A DNA stretch of 64,000 nucleotides from Pseudohongiella spirulinae (GTDB taxonomy: Bacteria > Pseudomonadota > Gammaproteobacteria > Pseudomonadales > Pseudohongiellaceae): positions 248,001 through 312,000 of the forward strand of contig NZ_CP013189.1 of NCBI RefSeq assembly GCF_001444425.1, in the 5' to 3' direction. Positions 1 through 7,496 of the stretch are shown here, one piece after another. Made by a program: the position numbers and the translations under genes. How positions within the stretch are numbered: the first letter of the stretch is position 1; each line of letters begins with the position of its first letter. Below the pieces are notes generated by a model. It was not told where the DNA came from and did no database searches. It was given only the letters and a program-made list of their open reading frames with translations.

Positions 1-2
1 GT

Positions 3-527
3 TTGGACGCGTTTTCTTTGCGAGTGGCTCATTCTGATGAATTGCAGGCACTTGTTGCAATCGACGACGCGGCGAGTGAGATCTATGCGACAGCAGGACT
101 CAAACTTGACCTGGGCAACGATCATCCTTTTGTTGCAGCCGAGAAACTCAGGTGGGCTCGCGCGATCAAACAAGGGCTCGCGCAGCTAGCAGTCAATCAA
201 CAGGGTGTGCCCATCGGATTTGCTACGCTCGGCTTCCTTGACCAAGAGCCTTACCTGGACCAGATAGCTGTACTGCCCGGTTATATGCGACGTGGCGTTG
301 GCACTATGCTGCTGGGGCGCGCAATCGCATGGAGTGGCGAGCGACCTCTCTGGCTGACAACCTATGCGCATTTCCCCTGGAACAGACCTTACTATGAGCG
401 ACATGGTTTTGTTATGGTTCAGGATCGTGAGTGTGGAAGCGAACTTTTCGTGGTCTTGCAGGAACAGCGGGCAGCCCTTCCCGATCCGGACAAGCGAATA
501 GCCATGGTCAGGCGTCGACAGTCTTGA
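3..527 (+). CDS. GNAT family N-acetyltransferase (5' end uncertain)
   Basis: Predicted GCN5-related N-acetyltransferase that would move an acetyl group from acetyl-CoA to an unknown amine. Residues about 85-108 carry the acetyl-CoA binding motif A: a hydrophobic strand (LDQIAVLP) followed by the pyrophosphate loop RRGVGTMLL. A later strand with PYYERHGF matches the usual C-terminal GNAT signature. The frame opens with TTG at the very edge of the window, so the true start may lie upstream and the gene may be partial. The following hydrolase begins 73 bases later on the same strand. Substrate cannot be inferred. Confidence 0.72.
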   Translation: MDAFSLRVAHSDELQALVAIDDAASEIYATAGLKLDLGNDHPFVAAEKLRWARAIKQGLAQLAVNQQGVPIGFATLGFLDQEPYLDQIAVLPGYMRRGVGTMLLGRAIAWSGERPLWLTTYAHFPWNRPYYERHGFVMVQDRECGSELFVVLQEQRAALPDPDKRIAMVRRRQS

Positions 528-600
528 GTGAATAGGCAGGGGGTTCACGGTGTTTGAGCGCAGCCCATCATGAATGAACAGACAGTAGTCGGAATCTGAA

Positions 601-1572
601 ATGACTGACTTTCTTCGTACGCCCGATGAAAACTTTGCCGGACTCGCTGACTTTGCTTTTCAGCCTCGGTATCACCACTGGAAGGATTTGCGCCAGCACT
701 ATGTTGACGAGGGTCCCCGGGATGGGCCGGTCATGTTGTTGCTGCATGGCATGCCAACCTGGTCCTATCTGTACCGGGACATGATCCCTGTGCTGGTAAA
801 GGCTGGCTATCGCTGCATAGCGCCAGACCACATGGGTTTTGGCCGATCAGACAAGCCCACGGATATTCACTGGTATTCCATAGCGCGTCATACCGAGATC
901 CTGACCAGTCTGATCACAACCCTGGACCTGCACAGGATCACGCTGGTTTGCCAGGACTGGGGCGGCCCGACAGGTTTGGCACAGGTAGCCATAATGCCCG
1001 AACGCTTTGAGCGGCTGTTAATCATGAACACGTGGTTGCATCACCCTGAATTTGAATACTCTGAGGGTATCCGCAAGTGGTTTGGCCATTGGAAAGCGGG
1101 TGGCCTGTTTGACCGGCCGTGTCCTGATGTGGCGCTTTTGCTGCTGCTGAGCGGCGGGCTGGCGTCGCGCGACGTTATTTTGCCTGCACTGATTGAAGGA
1201 AAAAATCCGGGCTTCACCGGCAAGGCTGAAGAAATTTACCGGGGGTTTTCTGCGCCTTATCGGGGTATGCCTGACACGGCGTTTAACGGCTATCGTCAAT
1301 TTCCCTTATCAATACCTGCGACAGATTACGATAGCGGCAATGGGGCGGCTCAGACTCACCATTATCGTTGCCTGCTGGATTTGCAGCTGCCTGCGCATTT
1401 CATCTGGGGCTGCACGGATGACGTTTTCACCGAGGACTGGGGGCGTACCTGGGCCGGGCGTATGAAAGCGACCTTTGATCCACTGGCTGATGCCGGTCAT
1501 TTTCCACAGAACACGCACGGCCAAACGATCTGCAAGGTCTTGTTGGAAAGAATTGCCGCTGAGCGTTTTTAA
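601..1572 (+). CDS. Haloalkane dehalogenase-like alpha/beta hydrolase
   Basis: Alpha/beta hydrolase of 323 residues most like haloalkane dehalogenases, which cleave carbon-halogen bonds with an aspartate nucleophile. Visible features are the oxyanion loop HGMPTW, the nucleophile elbow QDWGG with Asp119 followed by the halide-binding type Trp120, an acidic candidate at Asp273/Asp274, and the catalytic-base His300 in AGHFPQ. Asp rather than Ser at the elbow separates it from esterases, though epoxide hydrolases share that feature; the Trp after Asp and the length favour the dehalogenase branch. No signal peptide, so cytoplasmic. It is followed after 23 bases by an oxidoreductase and may be co-transcribed with it. 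Actual substrate unknown. Confidence 0.8.
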   Translation: MTDFLRTPDENFAGLADFAFQPRYHHWKDLRQHYVDEGPRDGPVMLLLHGMPTWSYLYRDMIPVLVKAGYRCIAPDHMGFGRSDKPTDIHWYSIARHTEILTSLITTLDLHRITLVCQDWGGPTGLAQVAIMPERFERLLIMNTWLHHPEFEYSEGIRKWFGHWKAGGLFDRPCPDVALLLLLSGGLASRDVILPALIEGKNPGFTGKAEEIYRGFSAPYRGMPDTAFNGYRQFPLSIPATDYDSGNGAAQTHHYRCLLDLQLPAHFIWGCTDDVFTEDWGRTWAGRMKATFDPLADAGHFPQNTHGQTICKVLLERIAAERF

Positions 1573-1595
1573 CTACCACCTTACCAGGAGCTTTT

Positions 1596-2729
1596 ATGTC
1601 TTCAGATAATACATTCCTTCAGATGTTCTCTACGCTCTCAGAGTCGGGGGAGCTGCGCCTTGAACTGATGGAAAAACCCGTCCCCGTACCGGAGGATAAC
1701 CAGGTGCTGGTCAGAATAGAAGCAACACCCATCAATCCGTCTGACCAGGGCGTCATGTTTGGCTGGTCGGACGTGGGTGCGGGCAGGTCTTCGGGCGACG
1801 GGGCAGATCGCACTTTTACAGCGCCTGTCTCAGAGCAGGGTATGCGAGCGATGAAAGCGCGCGTGGGTCAGCCACTGGCCGTGGGTAATGAAGGGGCCGG
1901 CACCGTGGTTGCGACGGGCAATTCGGAGCTGGCCAGAAGTCTGGCTGGCAAAGTGGTTGCCGTGATGGGTGGCAGTATGTATGCGCAATACCGTTGTGTG
2001 GATGCGTCCGCCTGCCTGCCGTTACTGGACGGGCATACGGCCAGGGATGGGGCATCCTGTTTCGTGAATCCGCTGACCGCGCTGTCCATGATAGAAACGA
2101 TGAACATGGAGGGGCACACTGCCCTGATTCACACGGCGGCGGCCTCTAATCTGGGGCAGATGCTGGTGCGTATCTGCCAGGCCGATGGTGTGCAGCTGGT
2201 CAATATTGTCCGCAAGCAGGAGCAGGCCGACTTGCTGCTGAAGATGGGTGCCAAATACGTCATCAACAGCGGCTCGGAGAATTTTATGGCTGAGTTGACT
2301 GATGCCATTGAGGCCACGGGGGCCACGCTGGCTTTTGATGCCACTGGCGGCGGCATGCTGGCATCGAACATTCTGACATGCATGGAGGCAGCTGCGGCGC
2401 GTATCCCGGGTGCGTACAGCATTTATGGTTCGGTTAAACACAAGCAGGTCTACCTGTATGGCAATCTGGATACCTCAGCCACGGTGTTGCAACGTGCTTA
2501 CGGCATGGCCTGGGGTGTCGGCGGCTGGTTGCTGCCCAACTTTCTGGCAAAGGCCGGCCCTGAGGTGAGCGCCCGTCTGCGCGCCCGCGTCGCCAATGAG
2601 CTGAAAACAACATTTGCCAGCCACTACACCAATGAAATTTCACTTTCTGAAGCTCTGGACGCGGATACTGTGCGACAATACTATGCCAAACATACGGGTG
2701 AGAAATATTTGATTTGTCCACAGAAGTAA
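1596..2729 (+). CDS. MDR-type alcohol dehydrogenase / quinone oxidoreductase
   Basis: Medium-chain dehydrogenase/reductase superfamily member of 377 residues. The N-terminal GroES-like domain contains PINPSDQG and GNEGAGTVV; the C-terminal Rossmann domain contains the nucleotide-binding stretch HTAAASNLGQM. The catalytic and structural zinc ligand cysteines of classical alcohol dehydrogenases are not evident, so a zinc-free NADPH-dependent quinone/enone reductase is more likely than a zinc alcohol dehydrogenase. A clear ribosome site (AGGAG) precedes the ATG. Its 3' end lies just before the start of the diguanylate cyclase gene, suggesting a shared transcript. Substrate unknown. Confidence 0.8.
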   Translation: MSSDNTFLQMFSTLSESGELRLELMEKPVPVPEDNQVLVRIEATPINPSDQGVMFGWSDVGAGRSSGDGADRTFTAPVSEQGMRAMKARVGQPLAVGNEGAGTVVATGNSELARSLAGKVVAVMGGSMYAQYRCVDASACLPLLDGHTARDGASCFVNPLTALSMIETMNMEGHTALIHTAAASNLGQMLVRICQADGVQLVNIVRKQEQADLLLKMGAKYVINSGSENFMAELTDAIEATGATLAFDATGGGMLASNILTCMEAAAARIPGAYSIYGSVKHKQVYLYGNLDTSATVLQRAYGMAWGVGGWLLPNFLAKAGPEVSARLRARVANELKTTFASHYTNEISLSEALDADTVRQYYAKHTGEKYLICPQK

Positions 2730-2740
2730 ACAGGCGGCTT

Positions 2741-3622
2741 ATGTCAGATCCCGATGAATCCAGTACCGCAAGCTCAGTAGATATCCATGCGATCTGTCCC
2801 AAGCTGATTAACCTGATTATGGACACGGTTTTTGTGGTCGACGGGTCTGGGGTGATCCTGTTTGTCAATGACGCCTGCGAGACACTGCTGGGTTATGCCA
2901 AGGATGAGCTGATCGGGACACCCATCCGACAATACGTCTACCCGGGTGATCTGGACTCGACGATGCAGGCCGCTCAACGGGTGATCAGCGGCCAGCCTCA
3001 TATCCATTTTGAGAACCGGTACCTGCGAAAAGATGGCAGCATCGTCAATATTCTGTGGTCTGCGCGCTGGGATGATGAGCAACAGGTGCGCATTGGTGTG
3101 GCCCGGGATATCACCGCGTTGAAGCAGGCCGAAGAAGAGTTGCGATTTCTGGCGCACCACGATCCGTTGACCGGCCTGACCAATAGGCACCTGTTTAATG
3201 ATCGCCTTGAGACAGCGTTGCGCGCGGCCGAGCGAGAGCATCGCCCGCTTGCTTTGTTGTACCTTGATCTGAATGACTTCAAACGTATCAATGATGGCTG
3301 GGGTCACGAGGCGGGCGATTATGTAATCAAGGACATTGCCCGCCGACTTGAAAGCGGATTGCGAAAGTCGGATACCATCGGTCGCATTGGCGGCGATGAG
3401 TTTACCATTTTGCTGACGGACGTTTCAGAACCCTCTTCGGTCGACGCTTCGATGGTGAAAATACGCCGAATTCTGGAAGTGCCAATTGAATACAAGGGCG
3501 AGCATTTTCGTGTTGGCTGCAGTATCGGCGTTGCGCGCTACCCGGAGGATGGTGATACCGCCAGGCAGCTTCTGAATACGGCAGACTCCCGAATGTATGC
3601 AGATAAACGCAAGGTCGAATGA
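2741..3622 (+). CDS. PAS-GGDEF diguanylate cyclase
   Basis: Predicted cytoplasmic diguanylate cyclase making cyclic di-GMP from two GTP. An N-terminal PAS sensor domain with a PAC-like tail (residues about 15-135; NRYLRKDGS, VARDITALKQAEEEL) is followed by a GGDEF domain starting at HHDPLTGLTNR. The active-site motif is intact (GGDEF), and an inhibitory-site RxxD (RKSD) sits five residues before it, so feedback inhibition by product is expected. I chose the ATG at 2741; a TTG 27 bases upstream would overlap the preceding gene and adds no domain. There are no transmembrane segments, so the PAS domain would sense a cytosolic cue. It is the only GGDEF protein in the window. Confidence 0.9.
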   Translation: MSDPDESSTASSVDIHAICPKLINLIMDTVFVVDGSGVILFVNDACETLLGYAKDELIGTPIRQYVYPGDLDSTMQAAQRVISGQPHIHFENRYLRKDGSIVNILWSARWDDEQQVRIGVARDITALKQAEEELRFLAHHDPLTGLTNRHLFNDRLETALRAAEREHRPLALLYLDLNDFKRINDGWGHEAGDYVIKDIARRLESGLRKSDTIGRIGGDEFTILLTDVSEPSSVDASMVKIRRILEVPIEYKGEHFRVGCSIGVARYPEDGDTARQLLNTADSRMYADKRKVE

Positions 3623-3680
3623 TGAGCTCCACCGCGTATCTGGTCATCGTAAATCAGAATAATCTAATGGATTGTAATCC

Positions 3681-4223
3681 ATGGCCACTGAAATTCATCC
3701 CCTGACAGTAGAGCTGATTCCGGCGTTGGCCGCTCATTTCGGTCGTCACCGGAATGAGTCCGGAGTCAATGACATACATTTTATGCCTTTCTTGCCAGAC
3801 GATCCGCAAGGGCCGCGTGGCGCATCTGTTGACTGCGCATTTCTGCCGCTGGACAAGTGCGGTTGGCAGCGTTGGTTTTGTGCGCAGGATATGTCCACGG
3901 GTAATATTGTGGGACACGTGGATCTTAAAAGCGATCCGTTGCAATCCAGTATGCACTGGTGCCAACTGGGAATCGGTATAGAGGGCGCCTATCGTGGCCA
4001 GGGCCTGGGTGAGCGTCTGATGAGCCGAGCCATTGATTTTGCCCGCCATCATGAAGAGCTGGAATGGATTGAGCTACGTGTGTTTGCGAATAACACGCCT
4101 GCCGTGTCCCTGTATCAGAAACTTGGCTTTAAAACGGTTGGAGTGCTGCGGGATCGCTTCCGGCTGCGTGGCCAGAGCATAGATGATATTGTGATGGTTT
4201 TAAGCATTGGAAAAACTGTATGA
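3681..4223 (+). CDS. GNAT family N-acetyltransferase (RimJ/RimL-like)
   Basis: GNAT acetyltransferase of 180 residues. The acetyl-CoA loop is clear (AYRGQGLGERLM) and is followed by the typical strand ELRVFANNTPAVSLYQKLGF, which matches the ribosomal-protein/amino-acid acetyltransferase subgroup. The substrate cannot be told. A small perfect inverted repeat, GGATT-GT-AATCC, lies directly in front of the ATG (3669-3680) where a ribosome site is expected, and no strong Shine-Dalgarno is visible, so translation may be weak or structure-dependent. The stop codon overlaps the start of the next gene as ATGA, which indicates translational coupling with the lipocalin. Confidence 0.83.
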   Translation: MATEIHPLTVELIPALAAHFGRHRNESGVNDIHFMPFLPDDPQGPRGASVDCAFLPLDKCGWQRWFCAQDMSTGNIVGHVDLKSDPLQSSMHWCQLGIGIEGAYRGQGLGERLMSRAIDFARHHEELEWIELRVFANNTPAVSLYQKLGFKTVGVLRDRFRLRGQSIDDIVMVLSIGKTV

Positions 4224-4738
4224 AAAACTGGTTGACGGTTGCTTTGGCCCTGTTGCTGAATGCCTGTCTCGGCGCACCCGATGGCGTGGCGCCGGTGAAG
4301 GGATTTGAACTTAACCGGTATCTGGGAACCTGGTATGAAATCGCCCGGCTGGACCATTCCTTTGAGCGGGGGCTGGAGCGCGTTACTGCTAATTATACGA
4401 TGCGTGACGATGGTGGTGTGCGGGTACTTAATCGGGGGTTTTCTGTTTCTGATCAGGCCTGGGAAGAAGCCGTCGGCAAAGCGTATTTCGTTGAGGATGA
4501 TAACACGGGGTATCTGAAGGTTTCGTTCTTCGGCCCCTTTTATGGGTCATATGTCATTTTTGAGCTTGAACAAGACAACTATGACTATGCGTTTATCTCT
4601 GGCCCGGATACCTCTTATTTGTGGTTGCTGGCGCGCACACCAGAGGTGGCGCCTGAAGTGATTGAACAGTTTGAGCGGCAGGCCGGCCGCCTGGGTTTCG
4701 ATGTCGATAGTCTGATTTATGTGGAACATGCGGACTGA
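4220..4738 (+). CDS. blc: Outer-membrane lipocalin, Blc-like lipoprotein
   Basis: Bacterial lipocalin of 172 residues that probably binds lysophospholipids or other lipids at the outer membrane. It begins with a short hydrophobic signal ending in the lipobox LLNAC, so Cys16 would be lipidated. The lipocalin signature GTWYEIARLD follows at about residue 36, and the later strands (GYLKVSFFGPFYGSYVIFEL) and the DYAFISGP stretch fit the Blc family closely in order and spacing. Length is normal for Blc. Position +2 after the lipidated Cys is Leu, which favours outer-membrane sorting. The gene overlaps the upstream acetyltransferase by four bases and stops two bases before the deaminase gene. Confidence 0.9.
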   Translation: MKNWLTVALALLLNACLGAPDGVAPVKGFELNRYLGTWYEIARLDHSFERGLERVTANYTMRDDGGVRVLNRGFSVSDQAWEEAVGKAYFVEDDNTGYLKVSFFGPFYGSYVIFELEQDNYDYAFISGPDTSYLWLLARTPEVAPEVIEQFERQAGRLGFDVDSLIYVEHAD

Positions 4739-4740
4739 CC

Positions 4741-5307
4741 ATGCTGCTGAGCAATCAAACAGAATTAAATGACGATGTGCTGCGTGTTATTGCTCATATG
4801 CCTACGCGCAGCCTGTCGGTGCTGATGGACAAGACGTTCGCAGCACGTTTGAGCGATGCGGACTTTATGCGAATTGCTGTGCTGCTGGCGGAAAAAAGCC
4901 TTGATGAAGGCGGTTGCCCGATCGGCGCCGTCATCATTGACAATACCAGTCGTCAGATTGTTGGCAAGGGACACAATACGCTGGTGCAGGAAAACCACCC
5001 CTATAATCATGGTGAAACCTCAGCTATTCGCGATGCGGGACGCATCGATTTCAGCAAGACGACGCTGTTTACGTCATTGAGCCCCTGTCAGGTGTGTGCC
5101 ACGTTGTTGTATATGCGCGGTTTTTCCCGTGTGGTGGTGGGGGATGTGACCAACGCGTCGGGCACAGAATCGCTGTTGCAAAGCAAAGGTGTGCCGGTGC
5201 AAATCCTGGAGGATCAGCAGGGCATTAAACGGTATGCCCGCTTCCGAAAAGACAATCCTGATCTGGATCTGGAAGACTGGCGCGGCCTTAGCGCCGCACG
5301 CAAGTAA
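4741..5307 (+). CDS. Cytosine deaminase-like CDA-fold enzyme (FCY1 type)
   Basis: Zinc-dependent deaminase of 188 residues. The zinc site is His90 with the catalytic Glu92 (NHGETSAI) plus Cys116 and Cys119 (SPCQVC). Beyond the general motif, several stretches resemble the yeast cytosine deaminase rather than guanine or tRNA-adenosine deaminases: EGGCPIGAVIID, the GHN with a substrate-binding type Asn79, TLFTSLSPC, and the C-terminal acidic/aromatic LDLEDW. Cytosine to uracil is therefore the best guess. There are about 45 residues before the core, more than in the yeast enzyme; a start at the internal Met29 is possible. It follows the lipocalin gene by two bases. Enteric bacteria normally use the unrelated amidohydrolase CodA for this step. 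Confidence 0.75.
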   Translation: MLLSNQTELNDDVLRVIAHMPTRSLSVLMDKTFAARLSDADFMRIAVLLAEKSLDEGGCPIGAVIIDNTSRQIVGKGHNTLVQENHPYNHGETSAIRDAGRIDFSKTTLFTSLSPCQVCATLLYMRGFSRVVVGDVTNASGTESLLQSKGVPVQILEDQQGIKRYARFRKDNPDLDLEDWRGLSAARK

Positions 5308-5397
5308 TATTCTTTAGTTTATTCTGGAACAACTCATCGGTTTTGACGGTCTGAATTAAAGATAGCGGTTAATTCATGCAAGATCAGGAGGTGCAGC

Positions 5398-6207
5398 ATG
5401 CGCGCGCATACTGATGTATCGATCGATTCCGGACCGCACTTCGAAATCAGAAATATTTCTCTGATTGACCTTCGGGAGTCCATGCGCCGGGGGTTGGACG
5501 ATTTTTTCGCCCGCCCTACTCACGGTATTTTTATCACATTGATCTACGCCTTGGTGGCGGTGTTTGCCGCGCTGATCGGTCTGGGGGAGAATCCCCTGCC
5601 GCTGGTGTTTCCGTTGATATCAGGTATAGCCTTGATCGGACCACTGGCCGCCTGTGGCCTCTATGAACTGAGCCGGCGTCGTGAAGCCGGACTTGATTAC
5701 GCCTGGTGGTATGTCTTTGATGTGTTCAGATCGCCGTCTCGAGGCGCCATTGCCTTGATGGGGCTGGTGCTTGCTGTGCTATTCATGACGTGGATGATGA
5801 CGGCGCAGGCGCTTTATGGAGCCTATTTTGGTGCTGAGCAGCCGGAAAACATGCTGGCTCTGCTTCAGCAGGTCATGACAACGTCGGCGGGCTGGCAGCT
5901 GATGATGAGCGGCCTCTTCATCGGTTTTTTATACAGCGTGATTGTGTTTGTAACCACAGTGGTGTCCCTGCCCCTGTTGATTCATCACAAAGTCGGCTTG
6001 CCGCACGCGGTGGGTGTGTCGATAGCCGTGGTGCTGAAAAACTGGAAGACCATGGCCGCCTGGTACCTGCTGGTGATTGCCATGGTGGCGTTGGCGGCTG
6101 TGCCCCTGTTCATTGGGCTGGCGATAGTGGTGCCGGTGCTTGGTCACGCGACCTGGCATCTGTACCGGCGTAGCTGTCGGCGCTGTGACTCAGGGCTTGA
6201 GCAGTAA
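5398..6207 (+). CDS. DUF2189 family integral membrane protein
   Basis: Inner-membrane protein of 269 residues with about six hydrophobic segments (roughly residues 42-62, 70-90, 115-140, 170-195, 205-225 and 235-260). The soluble N-terminal region with IRNISLIDLRESMRRGLDDF and the glycine-rich second segment are typical of DUF2189, a family of unknown function found in many proteobacteria. A near-perfect Shine-Dalgarno (AGGAGGTG) sits a few bases before the ATG, so it should be well translated. Its last 18 bases overlap the end of the convergent phosphodiesterase gene. No function can be assigned. Confidence 0.8.
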   Translation: MRAHTDVSIDSGPHFEIRNISLIDLRESMRRGLDDFFARPTHGIFITLIYALVAVFAALIGLGENPLPLVFPLISGIALIGPLAACGLYELSRRREAGLDYAWWYVFDVFRSPSRGAIALMGLVLAVLFMTWMMTAQALYGAYFGAEQPENMLALLQQVMTTSAGWQLMMSGLFIGFLYSVIVFVTTVVSLPLLIHHKVGLPHAVGVSIAVVLKNWKTMAAWYLLVIAMVALAAVPLFIGLAIVVPVLGHATWHLYRRSCRRCDSGLEQ

Positions 6208-7455
6208 CGGGACGAGGTCAGGGTCGCCATCGTTGACTGCAGGTGTCAGTTTTAGAATATTGGCCATGACATTGTAGAGGTCAATCATTCTGATGCTCTC
6301 GATTTTGGTTTGAGACCGGAATGCCGGGCCGTGTGCGATGAACAGGCCCTGCATGTCCGGTGCGCTATTGTCGTAGCCGTGACCGCCGCGGATACGGTTC
6401 AGGGAGGCTTCGCGCTCGAACCCTTCCAGCCAACTGCGTCGCAGCATGGCCCAGCCCGGCTCGGCCAGAACCAGAATCGGGGCAATACGCTCATGGCCGC
6501 TGAAGTGGAAGCGCGCCGGCAGGGTATCGGCACTATACACGCTCGCCTGCACTGGCAGGTTCTGGCGCAATTGCGAGAGTAATTGTTCACTATTGCCTTG
6601 TGCCGGGAAAATGCTGACCAGCTCGCGTGAATAAAGAATCTGCTCGGCCAGCGTGGTGTCAAAGGCTTCATCGATGATGATGTGCTGATTAAGATCCACT
6701 GCCGCCATGCCGTGATCAGATGTGATCATCAGATTGACCTGATTCAAAAGACGGCGTTCCTCCAGCTCTGCCACCAGATAGCCTATCTCGCCGTCTACAT
6801 GCGCCAACGCCTGGCGCACCTCCTCTGATTCCGGACCAAAATTATGCCCTGCGGTGTCTACATCGCTGAAATACAGGGTGATCATCTGTGGTCTTTCTGC
6901 GGCCGGTTTAGCCAGCCAGTCCAGTACCGTATTCACACGCTGCCGGTTACTGATGCTTTCATCGTAGGTAAACCAGTAACTGGGGCTGATTCCCTGCACA
7001 GCAGCTTCTGAGCCAGGAAAGAAGAATGTGGCGCTCACCAGCCCCTGTTTGATGGCGGTGACCCAGATGGGCTCGCCGCCCCACCAATAAGGATTTTGCA
7101 CCTGCTCACGGTTGCCCAGACTGAAGCGCAGTCCAGTTGGCGGATCATACATATTGTTGTCAACAATGCCGTGTTTTGCCGGATACAGGCCGGTTACCAA
7201 TGAATAGTGGTTGGTAAATGTTTTAGTAGGGAAAACGGGTTGTAGATGACGCGCCTGCAAGCCGACGGCCGCCAGCCGCCGAAGTGTGGGCGCGTGATGT
7301 AAATCCAGGTAGTCGTGCCGGGCTCCGTCAATGGAGATCAGAATGATAGTGTCGTCCAATGGCTCAGGTGCTTGCGCGGTGACAAACGGAGTCAGCACAA
7401 GCAGCAGAGTGCTCAGGAGCAGAGAGAAAAATGTGTGAGGCCTATTCATGCGCAT
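6190..7455 (-). CDS. Secreted type I phosphodiesterase / nucleotide pyrophosphatase-like protein
   Basis: Alkaline-phosphatase-superfamily protein of 421 residues resembling ectonucleotide pyrophosphatase/phosphodiesterases, which split nucleotide pyrophosphates or phosphodiesters using two metal ions. An N-terminal signal peptide ends near TAQA. The first metal site is ISIDGAR with Asp; the nucleophile region FPTKTFTNHYSLVTGLYP contains the Thr expected to be phosphorylated; DVDTAGHNFG and TSDHGM supply further metal ligands; a late HGYDN-type histidine completes the set. The protein should act in the periplasm. An alternative start lies two codons in (7449). It is transcribed away from slt and meets the DUF2189 gene tail to tail. 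Confidence 0.85.
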   Translation of the reverse strand: MRMNRPHTFFSLLLSTLLLVLTPFVTAQAPEPLDDTIILISIDGARHDYLDLHHAPTLRRLAAVGLQARHLQPVFPTKTFTNHYSLVTGLYPAKHGIVDNNMYDPPTGLRFSLGNREQVQNPYWWGGEPIWVTAIKQGLVSATFFFPGSEAAVQGISPSYWFTYDESISNRQRVNTVLDWLAKPAAERPQMITLYFSDVDTAGHNFGPESEEVRQALAHVDGEIGYLVAELEERRLLNQVNLMITSDHGMAAVDLNQHIIIDEAFDTTLAEQILYSRELVSIFPAQGNSEQLLSQLRQNLPVQASVYSADTLPARFHFSGHERIAPILVLAEPGWAMLRRSWLEGFEREASLNRIRGGHGYDNSAPDMQGLFIAHGPAFRSQTKIESIRMIDLYNVMANILKLTPAVNDGDPDLVPLLLKP

Positions 7456-7496
7456 TTAATAACACGCCTGTATGACAAAATCATGTAAGGTCTCGC

